Shown one piece after another: positions 24,113 through 34,720 of a stretch of DNA of 64,000 nucleotides. Made by a program: the position numbers and the translations under genes. Below the pieces are notes generated by a model, which did no database searches, was not told the DNA's origin, and was given only the letters and a program-made list of their open reading frames with translations. Positions within the stretch are counted from its first letter, which is position 1, and every line of letters starts with the position of its first letter. This DNA is from Ramazzottius varieornatus (Eukaryota; Tardigrada; Eutardigrada; Parachela; Ramazzottiidae): NCBI GenBank assembly GCA_001949185.1, contig BDGG01000003.1, positions 2,521,950 through 2,585,949 of the forward strand, read 5' to 3'.

Positions 24113-24196
24113 TTTGGCTTTCTCGTTTGGTTCAAAATTCACCGTGTACTAAAATCTGAAATCTAGACTAAAGGTTAAAAGCAAACAGACCAAAGG
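24102..24196. repeat. small inverted repeat
   Basis: ctttggtctgtttggctttc at the left is matched in reverse by aaaagcaaacagaccaaag at the right. Several nearby ggttcgaccaa/ttggtcga words suggest a decayed MITE. Confidence 0.6.
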
Positions 24197-24559
24197 TCGA
24201 ACCAGATAGACCAGTTGGCAGTTGGTTCGACCAATGCTTGGTCTAATCCGCTCTACTCAAACTACATAAAACTGTTTGAGTTTTCAAAATTCAACCTTCG
24301 GCTAAACTTACCCGACGCGGCAACACTGTATCCAATCGACATTGTACTGACTGAGTACCAAACCTACACAGGGTAATAAAATTGTTTTGTCGTATGTTAC
24401 ATTAGCTTCTCTTACTTCTTATTACGTCACAGGGCGCGCTCGCCATTAGGCGCAACCGCTGGTGATCACGTCACGTTAGTTGTCATTGATTAATGGTACA
24501 GAACCACGTGACCACCGGACTTAAGGAATGCATTTTTGACACTGTGTATAATGGGACCT

Positions 24560-24715
24560 GGGCGAACAGACGTGATAATATCGCCTGCCGAAGTGACGCA
24601 CGCGCAAGTCAAAAACGCTGAAAATATGCGTCACTTGGGAAACATCCCAACAAGATCATTTCAAGTGGCGCACGCTTTCTTCGCGGATAACACCGATAAT
24701 GTCTGCCAGTTAGAT
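24560..24715. repeat. palindromic GTGCGCCACTT-family repeat, compound
   Basis: Shows gaagtgacgcac, tgcgtcacttgggaaac and caagtggcgcacgc in alternating orientation, so it looks like one and a half copies. It overlaps the predicted C-terminal tail of the adjacent minus-strand gene. Confidence 0.7.
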
Positions 24716-26016
24716 AAACGATCTTGTCGAGCATGTTTCCCGATCTTTTGTCGTAGGCAGGCCAACCTGGAGCGAAAGGAGTGGTGACGCCACTGGTTCG
24801 CGGATTAGGCTTCTTGGCGATGCCGGTCATGATGTACCCAGTAGTGCAGAAGACTGTGAGGAACTGGAGGGCGTCGTAGTACTCCCAATACTGATCCCGC
24901 GTCGGCATGTAGTAACAGGAGACGTAGTCAATGTAGTAGCCTATATAAAGATGGTGTGTGGACACTCTGGCCAATGTAGCTGTGTGGGCGCCCTGACCTG
25001 CCGGCGTCTTGCAGCACTTGTAGTTCTGTAGGTCGTCCGCAAACGGGATGGTCGTGAGCCAGTTTTCCTCATTGTCCCAGAACGCTAAGGTAAAGGTGAC
25101 CAGGAGCTCAAACATGACACCAGTGGCTACTGACATCTTACTCACCTGTAACGAAAGTGTTGCTGGTCTTCTCGTGCTGAGACTTATCGTAGCAAAACCA
25201 TTGGTTCGTGTAGTTCCGCACGTGGCAGCTGCAAATCACCAAACGGCGCCGTAGTTCGAGAAACGTTGTAAAGCCAGAAGGGTAAGAGAAACACGAACCT
25301 TGGGTAGTATGGGTACACTCCACCAGTTGGCGGCTTCTGAGGAAACCTGAAGCAACAGGTTGAAAGTAGAAGGTGTAGTTGCATTTATTGTATAGACCAA
25401 AAACGAGAAGAACGAACTCACATGAATCGACACCATACCGTACTCAGTCTCTGAAATGACACCCGGACTATTTTGTGGTTTCAATATGTGACCGGATCTT
25501 CCGGATTGAACTGTATTGTTAGCAAAAGCCGCACCTGACCTCAAAGTCGTCGAACCAGTCCCTTCGTACCGAAAACGGAAAACTTTTGAACAGACCAACA
25601 CGAAGAGAAACTTACTCCACTAATTATAAGGCAAATGTCTTACCCGATGCCTGAAAAGAAGGATGTAAATAAAGTATGTGCTTGACGCGCAAATCTTGAT
25701 TCTCAAAATCTGCGTTAAGATCAAGGGCTCACCGATTACAGCTTCTCCGTCGAGGCATTCCACCAGCCACTTGCGGTGAGCTAATATGCTGCCGCCGTGA
25801 AGCTGGTAAGTAGTGATGAAGGTATCGCCCTGTCAAATAGAGACGAATTTTGCCTCGATATTCTTGTGGTACAAATGATTGAGTCTTGATGGATGATGGT
25901 CGGCTTACCGTGGCATATGACAGGTAAGCTCCGTAATAACGAACAGTACCGGCAGAAAATGCAATTAGCGAAGTCAACACGATCAAACTCAAGGCAAGAC
26001 TGTTCGAGGACGCCAT
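24609..26016 (-). CDS. Cys/Tyr-rich secreted protein, unknown family (paralogue A)
   Basis: Not a family I can name. Seven exons join in phase: 26016-25909, 25829-25733, 25650-25644 (7 nt), 25346-25299, 25228-25146, 25084-24998 and 24940-24609, coding for about 253 aa. It starts with a clear signal peptide (MASSNSLALSLIVLTSLIAF) and then has TVRYYGAYLSYAT, GDTFITTYQLHGG, KWLVECLDGEAVIG, CHVRNYTNQWFCYD, YKCCKTPAG, YYIDYVSCYYMP and TGYIMTGIAKKPNP. The paired cysteines and aromatic content suggest an extracellular disulfide-bonded protein. After KKPNP the sequence no longer resembles paralogue B and runs into a palindromic repeat (24560-24715), so the true 3' end is uncertain: either the tail was replaced, or a splice at 24794 leads to an exon I did not find. 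It is head to head with paralogue B. Confidence 0.75.
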
Positions 26017-26650
26017 GGTCACACAAAGCTCAGAGCGGTTCCATAAAATTAGGGACATGCCTAGTTTTCTGCCGAAAGTAGCTGGGAAACCCTTGAAACC
26101 CAGAAGGAACGATTCGCACACCACTGAGGGCGCTGTTTAGCAAACCGGAAAAGCTGTTGACAAGATACTGTAGAAGAGTGAAGTTCTCAGGTCTTTGGCT
26201 CTCACATTCGTAAGGTCAATTGGAAACCGGAGCTAATTCTACTTTTCAATCATAAGGCTAAGCCTAAACTTTAGGTGTTAAAAACTCTGTCACAGAGGCC
26301 ACACAAAACAAGCGCCGGAAGCGGGCTGTTGTAACCGGCACCAGGACGTACAAAAAAATCCGAAGATGCAGTGTCAGTACATCATCTGCCCTGCGCGCTG
26401 ACATGCAGTCTTTATAAATTGAAGTTGTAAGAAAAGAAAAAATATTCACCTTGACACGGAGGTTGTTGCCTCATGAGTTCATGAACGATTTAGTTCCCAG
26501 CGCACAGATTCTCTCCGGAGCCGCGCTTTGGTAACTTTGAACAATGTGTTATATTTTTCGACATACTTGCTTTGTATAGAGTTTTAATTACATGATGAAC
26601 CTTCCTTCTAACGACTGATGAACAGAAGACCTCGATAATTCTGCCAATTT
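26017..26650. promoter_or_regulatory. shared divergent promoter interval
   Basis: A 634-bp interval between two divergently transcribed paralogues, so it must contain both promoters and 5' UTRs if both are transcribed. No specific TATA or factor site is claimed. Inferred from gene arrangement only. Confidence 0.4.
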
Positions 26651-27785
26651 ATGGACAGGCAAATAATTACAATCTCTTTCTGCACCTCACTGTATTTCCT
26701 ACCATTTTCTATGGGAACTTATCGATATTACAATAGCTACATCACCTATGGAACGGTATGATTCATTTTCCTGTTGAATAAGCCGTGCTGTCAGTACTGT
26801 CTGAACTACCGTTCTCACACTTTAGCCTCTCGTGACCAATTTTTCCCGTTCACAGGGCGACACCATCATAAAAACGTATCACATGCATGGCGGACCTCCT
26901 GAACCTCTGCGGAAATGGAATGTCGAGTGTATGGACGGAGAAGCCGTGGTAAGCTTCACAGCGAGACCTTTCTCATAAAATACCCCGGCGCTACTAGACA
27001 TTGTCAGTACAGATCGGCATCAAGTAAGTACAGCCACACACCCTTACACATAAACACAAAATACTGAACAACCGTAAGTGATACGATTGCTGTGACTGGT
27101 GAGAGGATTTTGAGGTAGGAATCTGCATTGCCCCTTTTCCATGGAGAAACAAGCTTGAAGAAATCCTGAAGGTTCGTTCTAATGACAGAGAATACAGATT
27201 GCCTGGTGCAAATTCACCTTTCCCTTCAAGCCACCGGGTGACGGTGCCTTTCCTTACTACCCAACGTAAGCCCAGTCAAAGATCCAGCGAGAAGGAATTC
27301 TGGATAAACTTTTGACAGATGTCATACGAGGAACTTGACGCACCAGTGGCACTGTTACGATCCCTAAAACTCTACGGCAAGCGTCAACACATTCTTCACA
27401 GCCTTATCTTCCACCCAATACTTTTTCTTCACCTTCCGGCTACCCGGCCCTGATTCCATCCAGCCCTACAAATGCTGCAAGACGCCAACAGGTAGGGGTG
27501 TCATTAAGCAGCCACATTGTTTCGGGTTTCTACACACCATCTTTATCTAGGTTATTACATCGATTATATCTCCTGTAGTCCTGCTACTACATGCCGACCC
27601 ACGACCTGGACTGGGAGTACTACGACTCCGAACACCACTTCACAGTCTACTGCGCAGAAGTCTACGTCATGACGGGAGTTTCGAAGAAGCTCAATCCTTG
27701 GGCCCGTGAGTACCGGATGGAATGGATTCAGTGCCGTCGTATGGGATACGGGAAACCTTACAACGTTCAACCACCGGTCGTATAG
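26651..27785 (+). pseudogene. Cys/Tyr-rich secreted protein, broken paralogue B
   Basis: Exons mirror those of paralogue A: 26651-26755 (signal peptide, then GTYRYYNSYITYGT), 26856-26948 (GDTIIKTYHMHGG, KWNVECMDGEAV), a microexon 27013-27023, 27191-27265 (AWCKFTFPFKPPGDG), 27319-27491 (CHTRNLTHQWHCYDP; YKCCKTPT) and 27551-27785 (CYYMPTHDLDWEYYD; SKKLNPW; WIQCRRMGYG). Two lesions are visible: an in-frame TAA at 27365-27367, right after HCYDP, and an 8-bp duplication (tcctgtag tcctgcta, about 27571-27586) that shifts the frame where A reads continuously. Otherwise the phases match A. It probably no longer makes the full protein. The family is unknown. It and A form an inverted duplicate. Confidence 0.75.
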
Positions 27786-28414
27786 GCAGATTCGGGCGCG
27801 GCGGCCCATCGTTCGCCTCCTAACAGTGCGCCCACCTGTCGGCATACCTTCTGGCTACAGTGGACAGTACAAGTCGCTGGACAACCGGTGGGACAAGAGT
27901 CGCATGAGAAGCTTCCTGGATTACACAGACCGAACAGCCGGAAACAAGACGTAACAGAAGAAGGGGAAAAATATGTTTTGGTCCGGCCTCAGCTGTTCCG
28001 TGTGTCTTCTTCTCATTTGAGATCTGATCCCTACGCTAAATCTATGCGTTAGCCACGGTTCGTTCACGTGTTTCTAACCTGTTGTAACTTTAGTGAAGTC
28101 AACACTGACTGGACATTGTCCACCCAAACGTTCGCTACTTCGCACTCTAGGTCAGATGTGTATCGAGGGAGTACTTTCCATGGCCATGGCTACTCATACC
28201 TACACTGTTTTCGAACCATCCCCTGTTGTGCGTCAGCCGGATGTGGGTAGTGCAAACGATAACGGGCGATTAAAATCGCATCAAAACAGTACTGAGTTAC
28301 TGTAGTATGCGTTTCGCTAGCATGGTTGAAACCTGAAACGTTTCGCAAGGAAAGTAGAGCAACTTAGTCACAAAATCCCCCTTTCGAGTAACTGCCGAAA
28401 ACAAGGCTGTCAGA
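27786..28414. other. spacer
   Basis: No gene recognised. A frame ending near 27954 may be a former alternative 3' end of paralogue B. Confidence 0.45.
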
Positions 28415-29343
28415 ATGTCGCTGACGGGGACCCCATCAACCACGCCCCAATTCTCATTCCTTCTACGGAGTACCCTAATCTATAGCTGCTGGATAACCGC
28501 TTGCGTTCTGGCTGACACGACAGGTAAGTTCAATTTTACAGAAAGCGAGACAAACCATCGGTAAAAATGACAGCGGTGAATGGGAAGATCATCTCATAAC
28601 CCCAATTCAACAGGCAACGGCAATGCAATAATCGCCCCTGTTCTTCCCAACAACACATCAAATAACAGCAGTACCGGACAAGCATCGGTCCTAGCAAACG
28701 GTAACGCGGATAACGGGGGTGGAAAGGCTCCGGCTATCCTAAACAAGACATTCGAGGTCCACACCGCCTCGCAGCTGATCAACCTGACAATCAACTGGAA
28801 GATCGACAACTTCATCTTCCTCCTGGACCAAGCCGAATTACGGTCTCCACTGGTCTCCAGCGAGAGTATCGGCATAACGGAAGCCGATGGAGATTGGCAG
28901 TTAATCCTAAACCCCACAAAAACCATCGCCGGAAAAGACTACGTTAGCCTCAATGTGGAGAGGAGTGGCGCCACCTTCGGCAACGTCACCGGACGCTTTG
29001 GCTTTTAGTAAGAGTTCCTGGATTGAATATACCTCTTCGGAAAACGTTGATGTCACGTAAATAATGTACCTTGCTCTTTGTTTCTAGTATTTTGGACAAA
29101 AAGGGTGGTGAAGCCTACTCGCTGTTTGACGAGATCACCAATGTTTTTACAGTGGACCCACCCGAGAATTTTTGGGGATGGGAAAAGTTCATCGCGCACA
29201 GCGTACTGCTTCCCAGTTTGAAACCCTCATTGACAGCACTAACAACGCCGCGGAAGAACTTGCTCGTCAATGGCGCACTACATATTCGAGCAAGACTAGA
29301 GTTCCTAAGTCCCGTCCTCGTCACCGGCGCACTGAAAGAATAA
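28415..29343 (+). CDS. Secreted MATH-domain protein
   Basis: Three exons join in phase: 28415-28523, 28614-29007 and 29088-29343 (252 aa). Residues about 1-33 form a signal peptide (hydrophobic stretch LIYSCWITACVLA). An Asn/Gly-rich, low-complexity linker with several N-x-S/T sites follows (about 37-75). The rest matches a MATH (meprin and TRAF homology) domain: INWKIDNFIFLL, LRSPLV, WQLILNP, YVSLNVER, then GWEKFIAHSVLL and LLVNGALHIRARLEFL. MATH domains bind short peptide motifs and are usually cytosolic (TRAF, SPOP) or in meprins. Here there is no BTB, RING or protease domain, so a secreted binding protein is inferred. The call rests on the pattern W.I.NF ... W.KFI...L, seen by eye. Confidence 0.78.
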
Positions 29344-29619
29344 ACTTCATCCTCCCAAGTTAAGGATTCACCGAGTTGTCACATGAATTTTGCTGAAAAT
29401 TTGTCTCGCTGTTTGACGTGCTGGCGTGCCAGCAAGAGTCAAATACAGGCTATAAGGAACAACGAGTAAATAAAACAAAAATTCTGCTACCATATATGGT
29501 AATGGAAGTCGCAAGGAACAAAAGCCGAAGCAGATGCATCGAAGTAGGAATATCGCAAAACAGACCGTCGAAGGAGCACAGCTGCCCGAGAGAATACACT
29601 TCCTGGTTCGTATCGCCTA

Positions 29620-30525
29620 TCACACCATATGCTCGGGAACAATCTCGAGATCCATGTTCCGCCGGATGATTTCCAACCACATCTTTGTGAAATGATTGTC
29701 CCAGTAAGGCAGAAAGAACAACGCCTGCACAGAGATTCTCATTGTTTATCCCTGCCCTCATTATCGCAGAAAAAGCCTGTTCTTGTTCTCTTAAACCACT
29801 TACCAAATTTAGGATAAGTGGAATCGGCGGAGGAATAATCAGCCTGCAAAAACATGGCACATAGGTATTATATAAAGCTGCTTCCAGTTCCCGCGCAGAT
29901 TCAAAGATTCCCTGGACCATAACTAATGTCAACGCACTTACGGAAGTGCTCCTGATGAAAAACAGTAAACCTGCAACAGTGCAAATTACGATCCAAATAA
30001 GCCCACCTATTAGTGATCAGAGGCGGAAGTACAGCAAAGCTCAGTTAACAGGACACTATAACCGTGGTCTGTCCAATCGGAATGCCCTAGCAGCCATCCG
30101 AGGAATGATAGAAGAGTTACCTTGGCGAGAGTGGTACCGTTGCCACTATCATGGAAGCTAATCTCGACTACGTCCAGCCACTGAATCTTGGAGAAACAGT
30201 AACATTGAACGAAGAGTCGATTCTTGTCCGTCTTTGACAGGGAGATTACTTTGCCATCAAACTCCTTATCCTCCAGCTTGGTCAGAGCCTTCACAGCATC
30301 GTCAAAAGCTTCCTGTGGTGTCGCCATCTTAATAATCCAGCTGTGAAGGAAGTCACCAGCATTTTGCAAATTATCGCGGAGTACTGTATATACAGCAACA
30401 AAATCACTTACCGTTCTCTTCTGCTGTGAAGCTTTTTGATCCCCGGAATCCAAACAGCTGGACGCAAAGCTGCTTGAATAGGAGCCTGGCAGGTAGCGAA
30501 TAAGCAAGTCATGCTGAGTATTCAT
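29620..30525 (-). CDS. Small conserved-looking protein of unknown function
   Basis: I do not recognise the family. A phase-consistent model on the minus strand uses 30525-30412 (38 codons), 30327-30121, 29911-29804 and 29724-29620 (stop). The middle exon reads MATPQEAFDDAVKALTKLE, then KVISLSKTDKNRLFVQCYCFSKIQWLDVVEISF, which looks like a compact folded domain. The third exon has a hydrophobic Pro-rich run (CRLIIPPPIPLILNL), and the end is FLPYWDNHFTKMWLEIIRRNMDLEIV. Translation could begin at the 30525 ATG (about 177 aa) or the 30327 ATG (139 aa). The hydrophobic run might insert into a membrane. Exon boundaries other than 30121 are moderately supported. Confidence 0.5.
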
Positions 30526-31451
30526 GCAGGGTGATCATTCCAAGAGAGCCATGAAGCACGGGAGGTGGATCAAGCGAAGTTGCGAATACAAACTGCCGCC
30601 GGAAGCAGTTGCTAACCAGAGCCTCGTTCGTCCAACCTCTACCGACGCTCGAGCCAGCGATTCACAGCTCACTCTGAAATCAATGGTCTGTCTAGCGCTT
30701 GGAGTCGGAATGGCGGATACAGGTTGGGAATATAATTCATGAACTAATCCTGCTTCTAGAATGTCGAGCGCGGGTATCGCCGTATCCAGTAGACTAACTG
30801 GACCTTGTTGTGGTTTTCAAGTTTTCATTTCCGACCTTGGCCTTTAGGGTGGTCTTCGATTTCGGTACGCGGCTTCTATTTCGAATCAATGGATACGCCG
30901 AATCAAGTCAGTCACATTTGGCTTTATAGCCCCTAGAATTTTTGGGGAACTCGATACGCCTCAGGGCCCGTAGTAAACCAGTTGTTTTTAATGTTTGATA
31001 CCACACATATATAAGATTTGTGAAATTGGCTCGACTGGCCTTAGAGTGCAGACGGCGGAAGACTGGAGTGATACCGTCTGGTAGCGTCTTGCCATCTTCA
31101 AAGTCAAGATCTCTACTCCGGCTCCGGCTTAGCACGTGGATAGCGTGGGAGAACTTCATGGCTGTATGATGAGCCCTGGAATTCGTTTTCCTTCATCGCC
31201 GGAAATGTTAATTGGCATTATTGCTTTTGACCGACTCATCTACTCTTGAGCGCCACGTCTGACCAGCTGATAGGAAAACCTGTTTTGGATTGCTGTGCCA
31301 CCTCTTCATGTCTCTTGACGACCACTGATACGGCGGATGTGCACCAGCGGAGAAATGGCACCTTGCAGTTGTCAGTGCGTAGCCACTCACTGTGACGATT
31401 TTTTCACACGCCAAGCTGGACGATTGTTCTCTCTAGTTTCGGACTTTCACC
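30526..31451. other. spacer
   Basis: No recognisable gene. Open frames on both strands (for example 30908-31159 minus) lack family matches or splice support. Confidence 0.5.
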
Positions 31452-34400
31452 ATGAAGGATTCAGAGCAACAATCCTCTTCGGTGGACGCCCCCATCATCA
31501 ATGAAACTCAGCCGGAAGCGGACAAAGAAGTTAGCAGTCCAAAAGAAGTTGGCAGTCCAGAAGAAGTTCCGGTTGACGCAGCGAGCGCGGCAGATGAGAC
31601 CGATATTTGGAAAAATATACAGTCGAAAATGGACCGAGCCAAATCGATGGTCTTTGCGGCAACATCACCTATTCCGTTCCACTATGTCACTGTACGGAAC
31701 ATCAAGCTCTTCGCTTTCCTGGTTACTTTGTGCTTCATTATATACCATGGAAGTCAACGCAGATTCGGCAATAACGATACGTGTGAATGGCTGCTGCGGG
31801 AAGGTCGAGTTCAAGGGAATAACTTGTGGCAACCGAATGGCTGCATGATGCACGTCTACACTCAAGCGTAAGAGATCATCTATCCCGAAAATATGATCAC
31901 TCTCTGCGTCGCTACAGGATAAGTTTGCGAAACACTCGCTTAGCAAAATGATCTTTTGTTTACCTCGTATGACTATCAAGCCTGATATTATTAGCTAGAG
32001 CAAGAAGAGCAAGTCGGCCATCCGTGTTTCATCAAGTTACACTGGCAAAATTCGAGAGTGGCCGAGTTACCGTTCCTGGCCCGTGGTTGGTTTTATTGGA
32101 ATTACTTTGTGTTTGATCTGCCAAATTCTCTTCTGTTTCGTAGGCAAGCCAGAGTGTGCATACGGCAAACCAGAAGTAAATTCACCTCGAGCTCCGCAGT
32201 TTTCATCGGTGATTCGCGTCTGAGGTACCTCTTCAACGCTACCGTGAAGCACATCACGGGTTCCGAGCCCGTCTATCCCGAAGGAAAGCATAAAGACCTC
32301 ACCGTCACAGACCAAGGTTTGAATCTCACAATGAAGTTTTACTGGAAGCCATTCGTCGATCAAGACATGCAAAAGCAGCTCGACAACATAAAGGACGAAA
32401 TGAACCGGGCTGGCGGTACAGTACCATTCTTGGTGCTTGTATCATCCGGAACATGGACCATGAAGACGACCAATGCATCGGAAGCAGCTTTCAAAGAGTA
32501 CAAGAAGAACCTGACGGACTTATCACCCTCGCTGGATGACATCGCGAAGAAGACAAGAGTCTTGTGGGTTCTTCAAGATCCGGTGTTTGAACGGCTACTT
32601 TCACCTGAAAGAGCCATGATAGATAACAGCCAAATCAGCAAGTACAACTGGGCAGCTGAAGTAAGTCTGTTGTTGGGTTGCGGGGACGTATGGTGTGGTG
32701 TTCACAGCTGTTCTTTTTCAGGAAATCTTCAGAGGATCGAACGTGAGGGTGTGGTCTTCGAGTCACCTGGTTTTCTGGTACTTGGGGGACTCGAAAGATG
32801 GTATTCACATGGGCAACGAAGGTCTTCGTCAGACAGTCCAAATTTTCCTGAACTACCACTGCAACCACGAAATGCGGCATCGTGATGCGACGTGCTGCAT
32901 CAACGCTGAACCGCTCCACTCCATGCAGATCGCCGCTTTGAGCATCTTTGGAGTGTTCATTTTAACAGCCATCGTGGTACTGTTCCGAGAGTATGGCACA
33001 GTGGTGGCACGGAACCTGCGGATGTACATGAAGCGTCAGCCGCTGTACACCAACGGTAGCGCTTTCCATGATAAACCACTGACTATAAGGGATGCTCGCT
33101 TGCCGAAGAAAGTCAAGACCAGATACGAGGTGTTTTGTGAGACTATGATGGCGCTGGGAAAGTTGGGTCTGATCATGGGATACTTCGTCCTGTGTGACCG
33201 AACTGATTTCTTCAAGAAAGAGAACAAGTACTACAGCAATGTGAATTTCTTCGTTCCCTTGACGTACATTTTCTTGATTGGACTGTTCTTCTCTGAGAAC
33301 AGCGATCAGGTGCGTTCATAATGATATCTAGGAGTTCGGTAAACGAACTGGACAAGATTGTTTTTCCAAGTGGCGCAGGCTTTCAGCCAATACACTGGAA
33401 ACGTGCCACTTGACGAAACAGCTCTGTTAAGTTTGTGTGCCGAGCTCCGATTAGAAGAATATTTTGAAATGACTTGTTGTTATAATAATTTTTTGTTCTT
33501 TAAGTAGTCGTGCTTTGAGAATCTGGACGCAGTATTGGTTTTTTTTCCAGAGTGGCCTACTGCATCGGGATCAGACGGACGACTGGAAAGGCTGGATGCA
33601 GTTCGTCATCCTGGTCTACCACTTCACAGCCGGCAGTACCCAGCTACCCATCTACATGCACGTCCGAACGTTGGTGTCTTCCTACCTCTTCCTGAATGGA
33701 TACGCACACTTCATGTACTTCTGGAACAAGGCCGATATCAGTGCTTACCGCTTCTTCCAAATTGTCTTTCGCATGAACCTCCTGGTCTTCTGCCTGTGCA
33801 TCTTTATGAATCGCCAATACCAGTTTTACTATTTCGTAAGGCAGCATAATCATCATGGTTTTAACCTTTTTAATTTCAACCAATCTCTGTTTCAGGTTCC
33901 GTTGGTGACTTTCTGGTTCATCGTAACCTACCTCACGATGGCACTTCCGCCTCGCGTTTCCGAAGCTTCTGCTGCAACCAACTCTCGCCACTACGTCTAC
34001 ATGATAATCAAGTTCATTCTGGTCTTCGGGCTGATAACGACCCTATACATTTCTGAAGACTTCTTCAGACGGATCTTTATGATGAAGCCATGGGCAGCGC
34101 TGTTCCGTCTCGGTGACAACATCCACGAGTGGTTCTTCCGGTGGAAGCTGGACCGGTACTCCGTCCTCCAAGGCATGGTCTTCGGATTCCTAGTGGCCTA
34201 TGCTCGGAAGCACGGCTGGTTCAACGAAGGCATGTCGCAGAACCTGTTCAACTTCCGGCCCTCCATGTTCGTGCTTGCCGGTGGCTTCGTAGGCTTGTTC
34301 GGTTACTCGGTGTTCACTTTCCTGTGTCCTCGTAAAGAGCAATGCAACGAGATTCATTCGTACGTTGTTTGGGCACCAATCTTGGGCTTCATCGCGGTGA

Positions 34401-34720
34401 GGAATGTGTTTGGGGTGGTGAGAAGGCGGTACAGCACGCTGTTTGCCTGGGCAGGCAGAGTTTCCTTAGAATTGTTTATTGTACAGTTTCATGTCTGGCT
34501 GGCAGCTGATACTTATGGAATTCTAGTCTTCATTCCAGGTTACCCAATGTTGAATGTTATTCTTACTAGCTTTATTTATGTTTGTGTTGCTCATGAGGTC
34601 CATGTTGTCACGGGCGTTCTAGCGGAACACCTTGTTCCGAAAGACTGGAGGTATCTAAGTTTAGCAGTAGCTTTGTTTGGCATTTTACTGGGAGTTTTAG
34701 CGGTCTGTTATGGACTATGA
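31452..34720 (+). CDS. CASD1: CAS1 domain-containing glycan O-acetyltransferase
   Basis: In vertebrates CASD1 transfers acetyl from acetyl-CoA to sialic acid (CMP-Neu5Ac) in the Golgi. Five exons join in phase: 31452-31867, 32144-32660, 32722-33309, 33551-33835 and 33896-34720 (876 aa; human is near 800). Order: an acidic cytosolic N-terminus of about 80 residues, a TM anchor (LFAFLVTLCFIIY), WQPNGCMMHVY, then a lumenal SGNH-type domain with the nucleophile block FIGDSRLRYLF and the Asp/His block DSKDGIHMGNEG. The C-terminal half is multi-pass membrane, with WKGWMQFVILVYH, YQFYYF, EWFFRWKLDRY and LELFIVQFHVWLAADT. Both catalytic blocks are intact. Whether this animal makes sialic acid is not shown here, so the acceptor may differ. 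The last intron is 60 nt, a multiple of three without stops. Intron 3 hosts a palindromic repeat. Confidence 0.95.
33334..33460. repeat. palindromic GTGCGCCACTT-family repeat (CASD1 intron 3)
   Basis: One of the clearest copies: outer edges gagttcggtaaacg and gtgtgccgagctc, inner halves ccaagtggcgca and gtgccacttgac. The whole forms an imperfect palindrome of about 125 bp, wholly inside the intron 33310-33550. Confidence 0.8.

Larger units (their letters stand above)
21965..24608. other. repeat-bearing intergenic region
   Basis: No gene recognised. It holds palindromic-family copies (22920-23030, 23450-23550, 24560-24715), a duplicated 72-bp unit (23969-24112) and a small inverted repeat (24102-24196). 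Proline-rich minus-strand frames at 23648-24011 could be a lost 3' exon but match nothing known. Confidence 0.5.

Noticed and set aside
25110-25145. Possible 16-nt ultra-short intron (gtgagtaagatgtcag) in paralogue A
   Set aside because: A normal 61-nt intron (25145-25085) with a better acceptor also keeps phase.
32058-32143. Upstream extension of CASD1 exon 2
   Set aside because: An AG acceptor at 32143 and phase with exon 1 show it is intron.
33535-33849. Alternative + frame inside CASD1 exon 4
   Set aside because: Out-of-frame shadow; the CASD1 frame has the conserved motifs.
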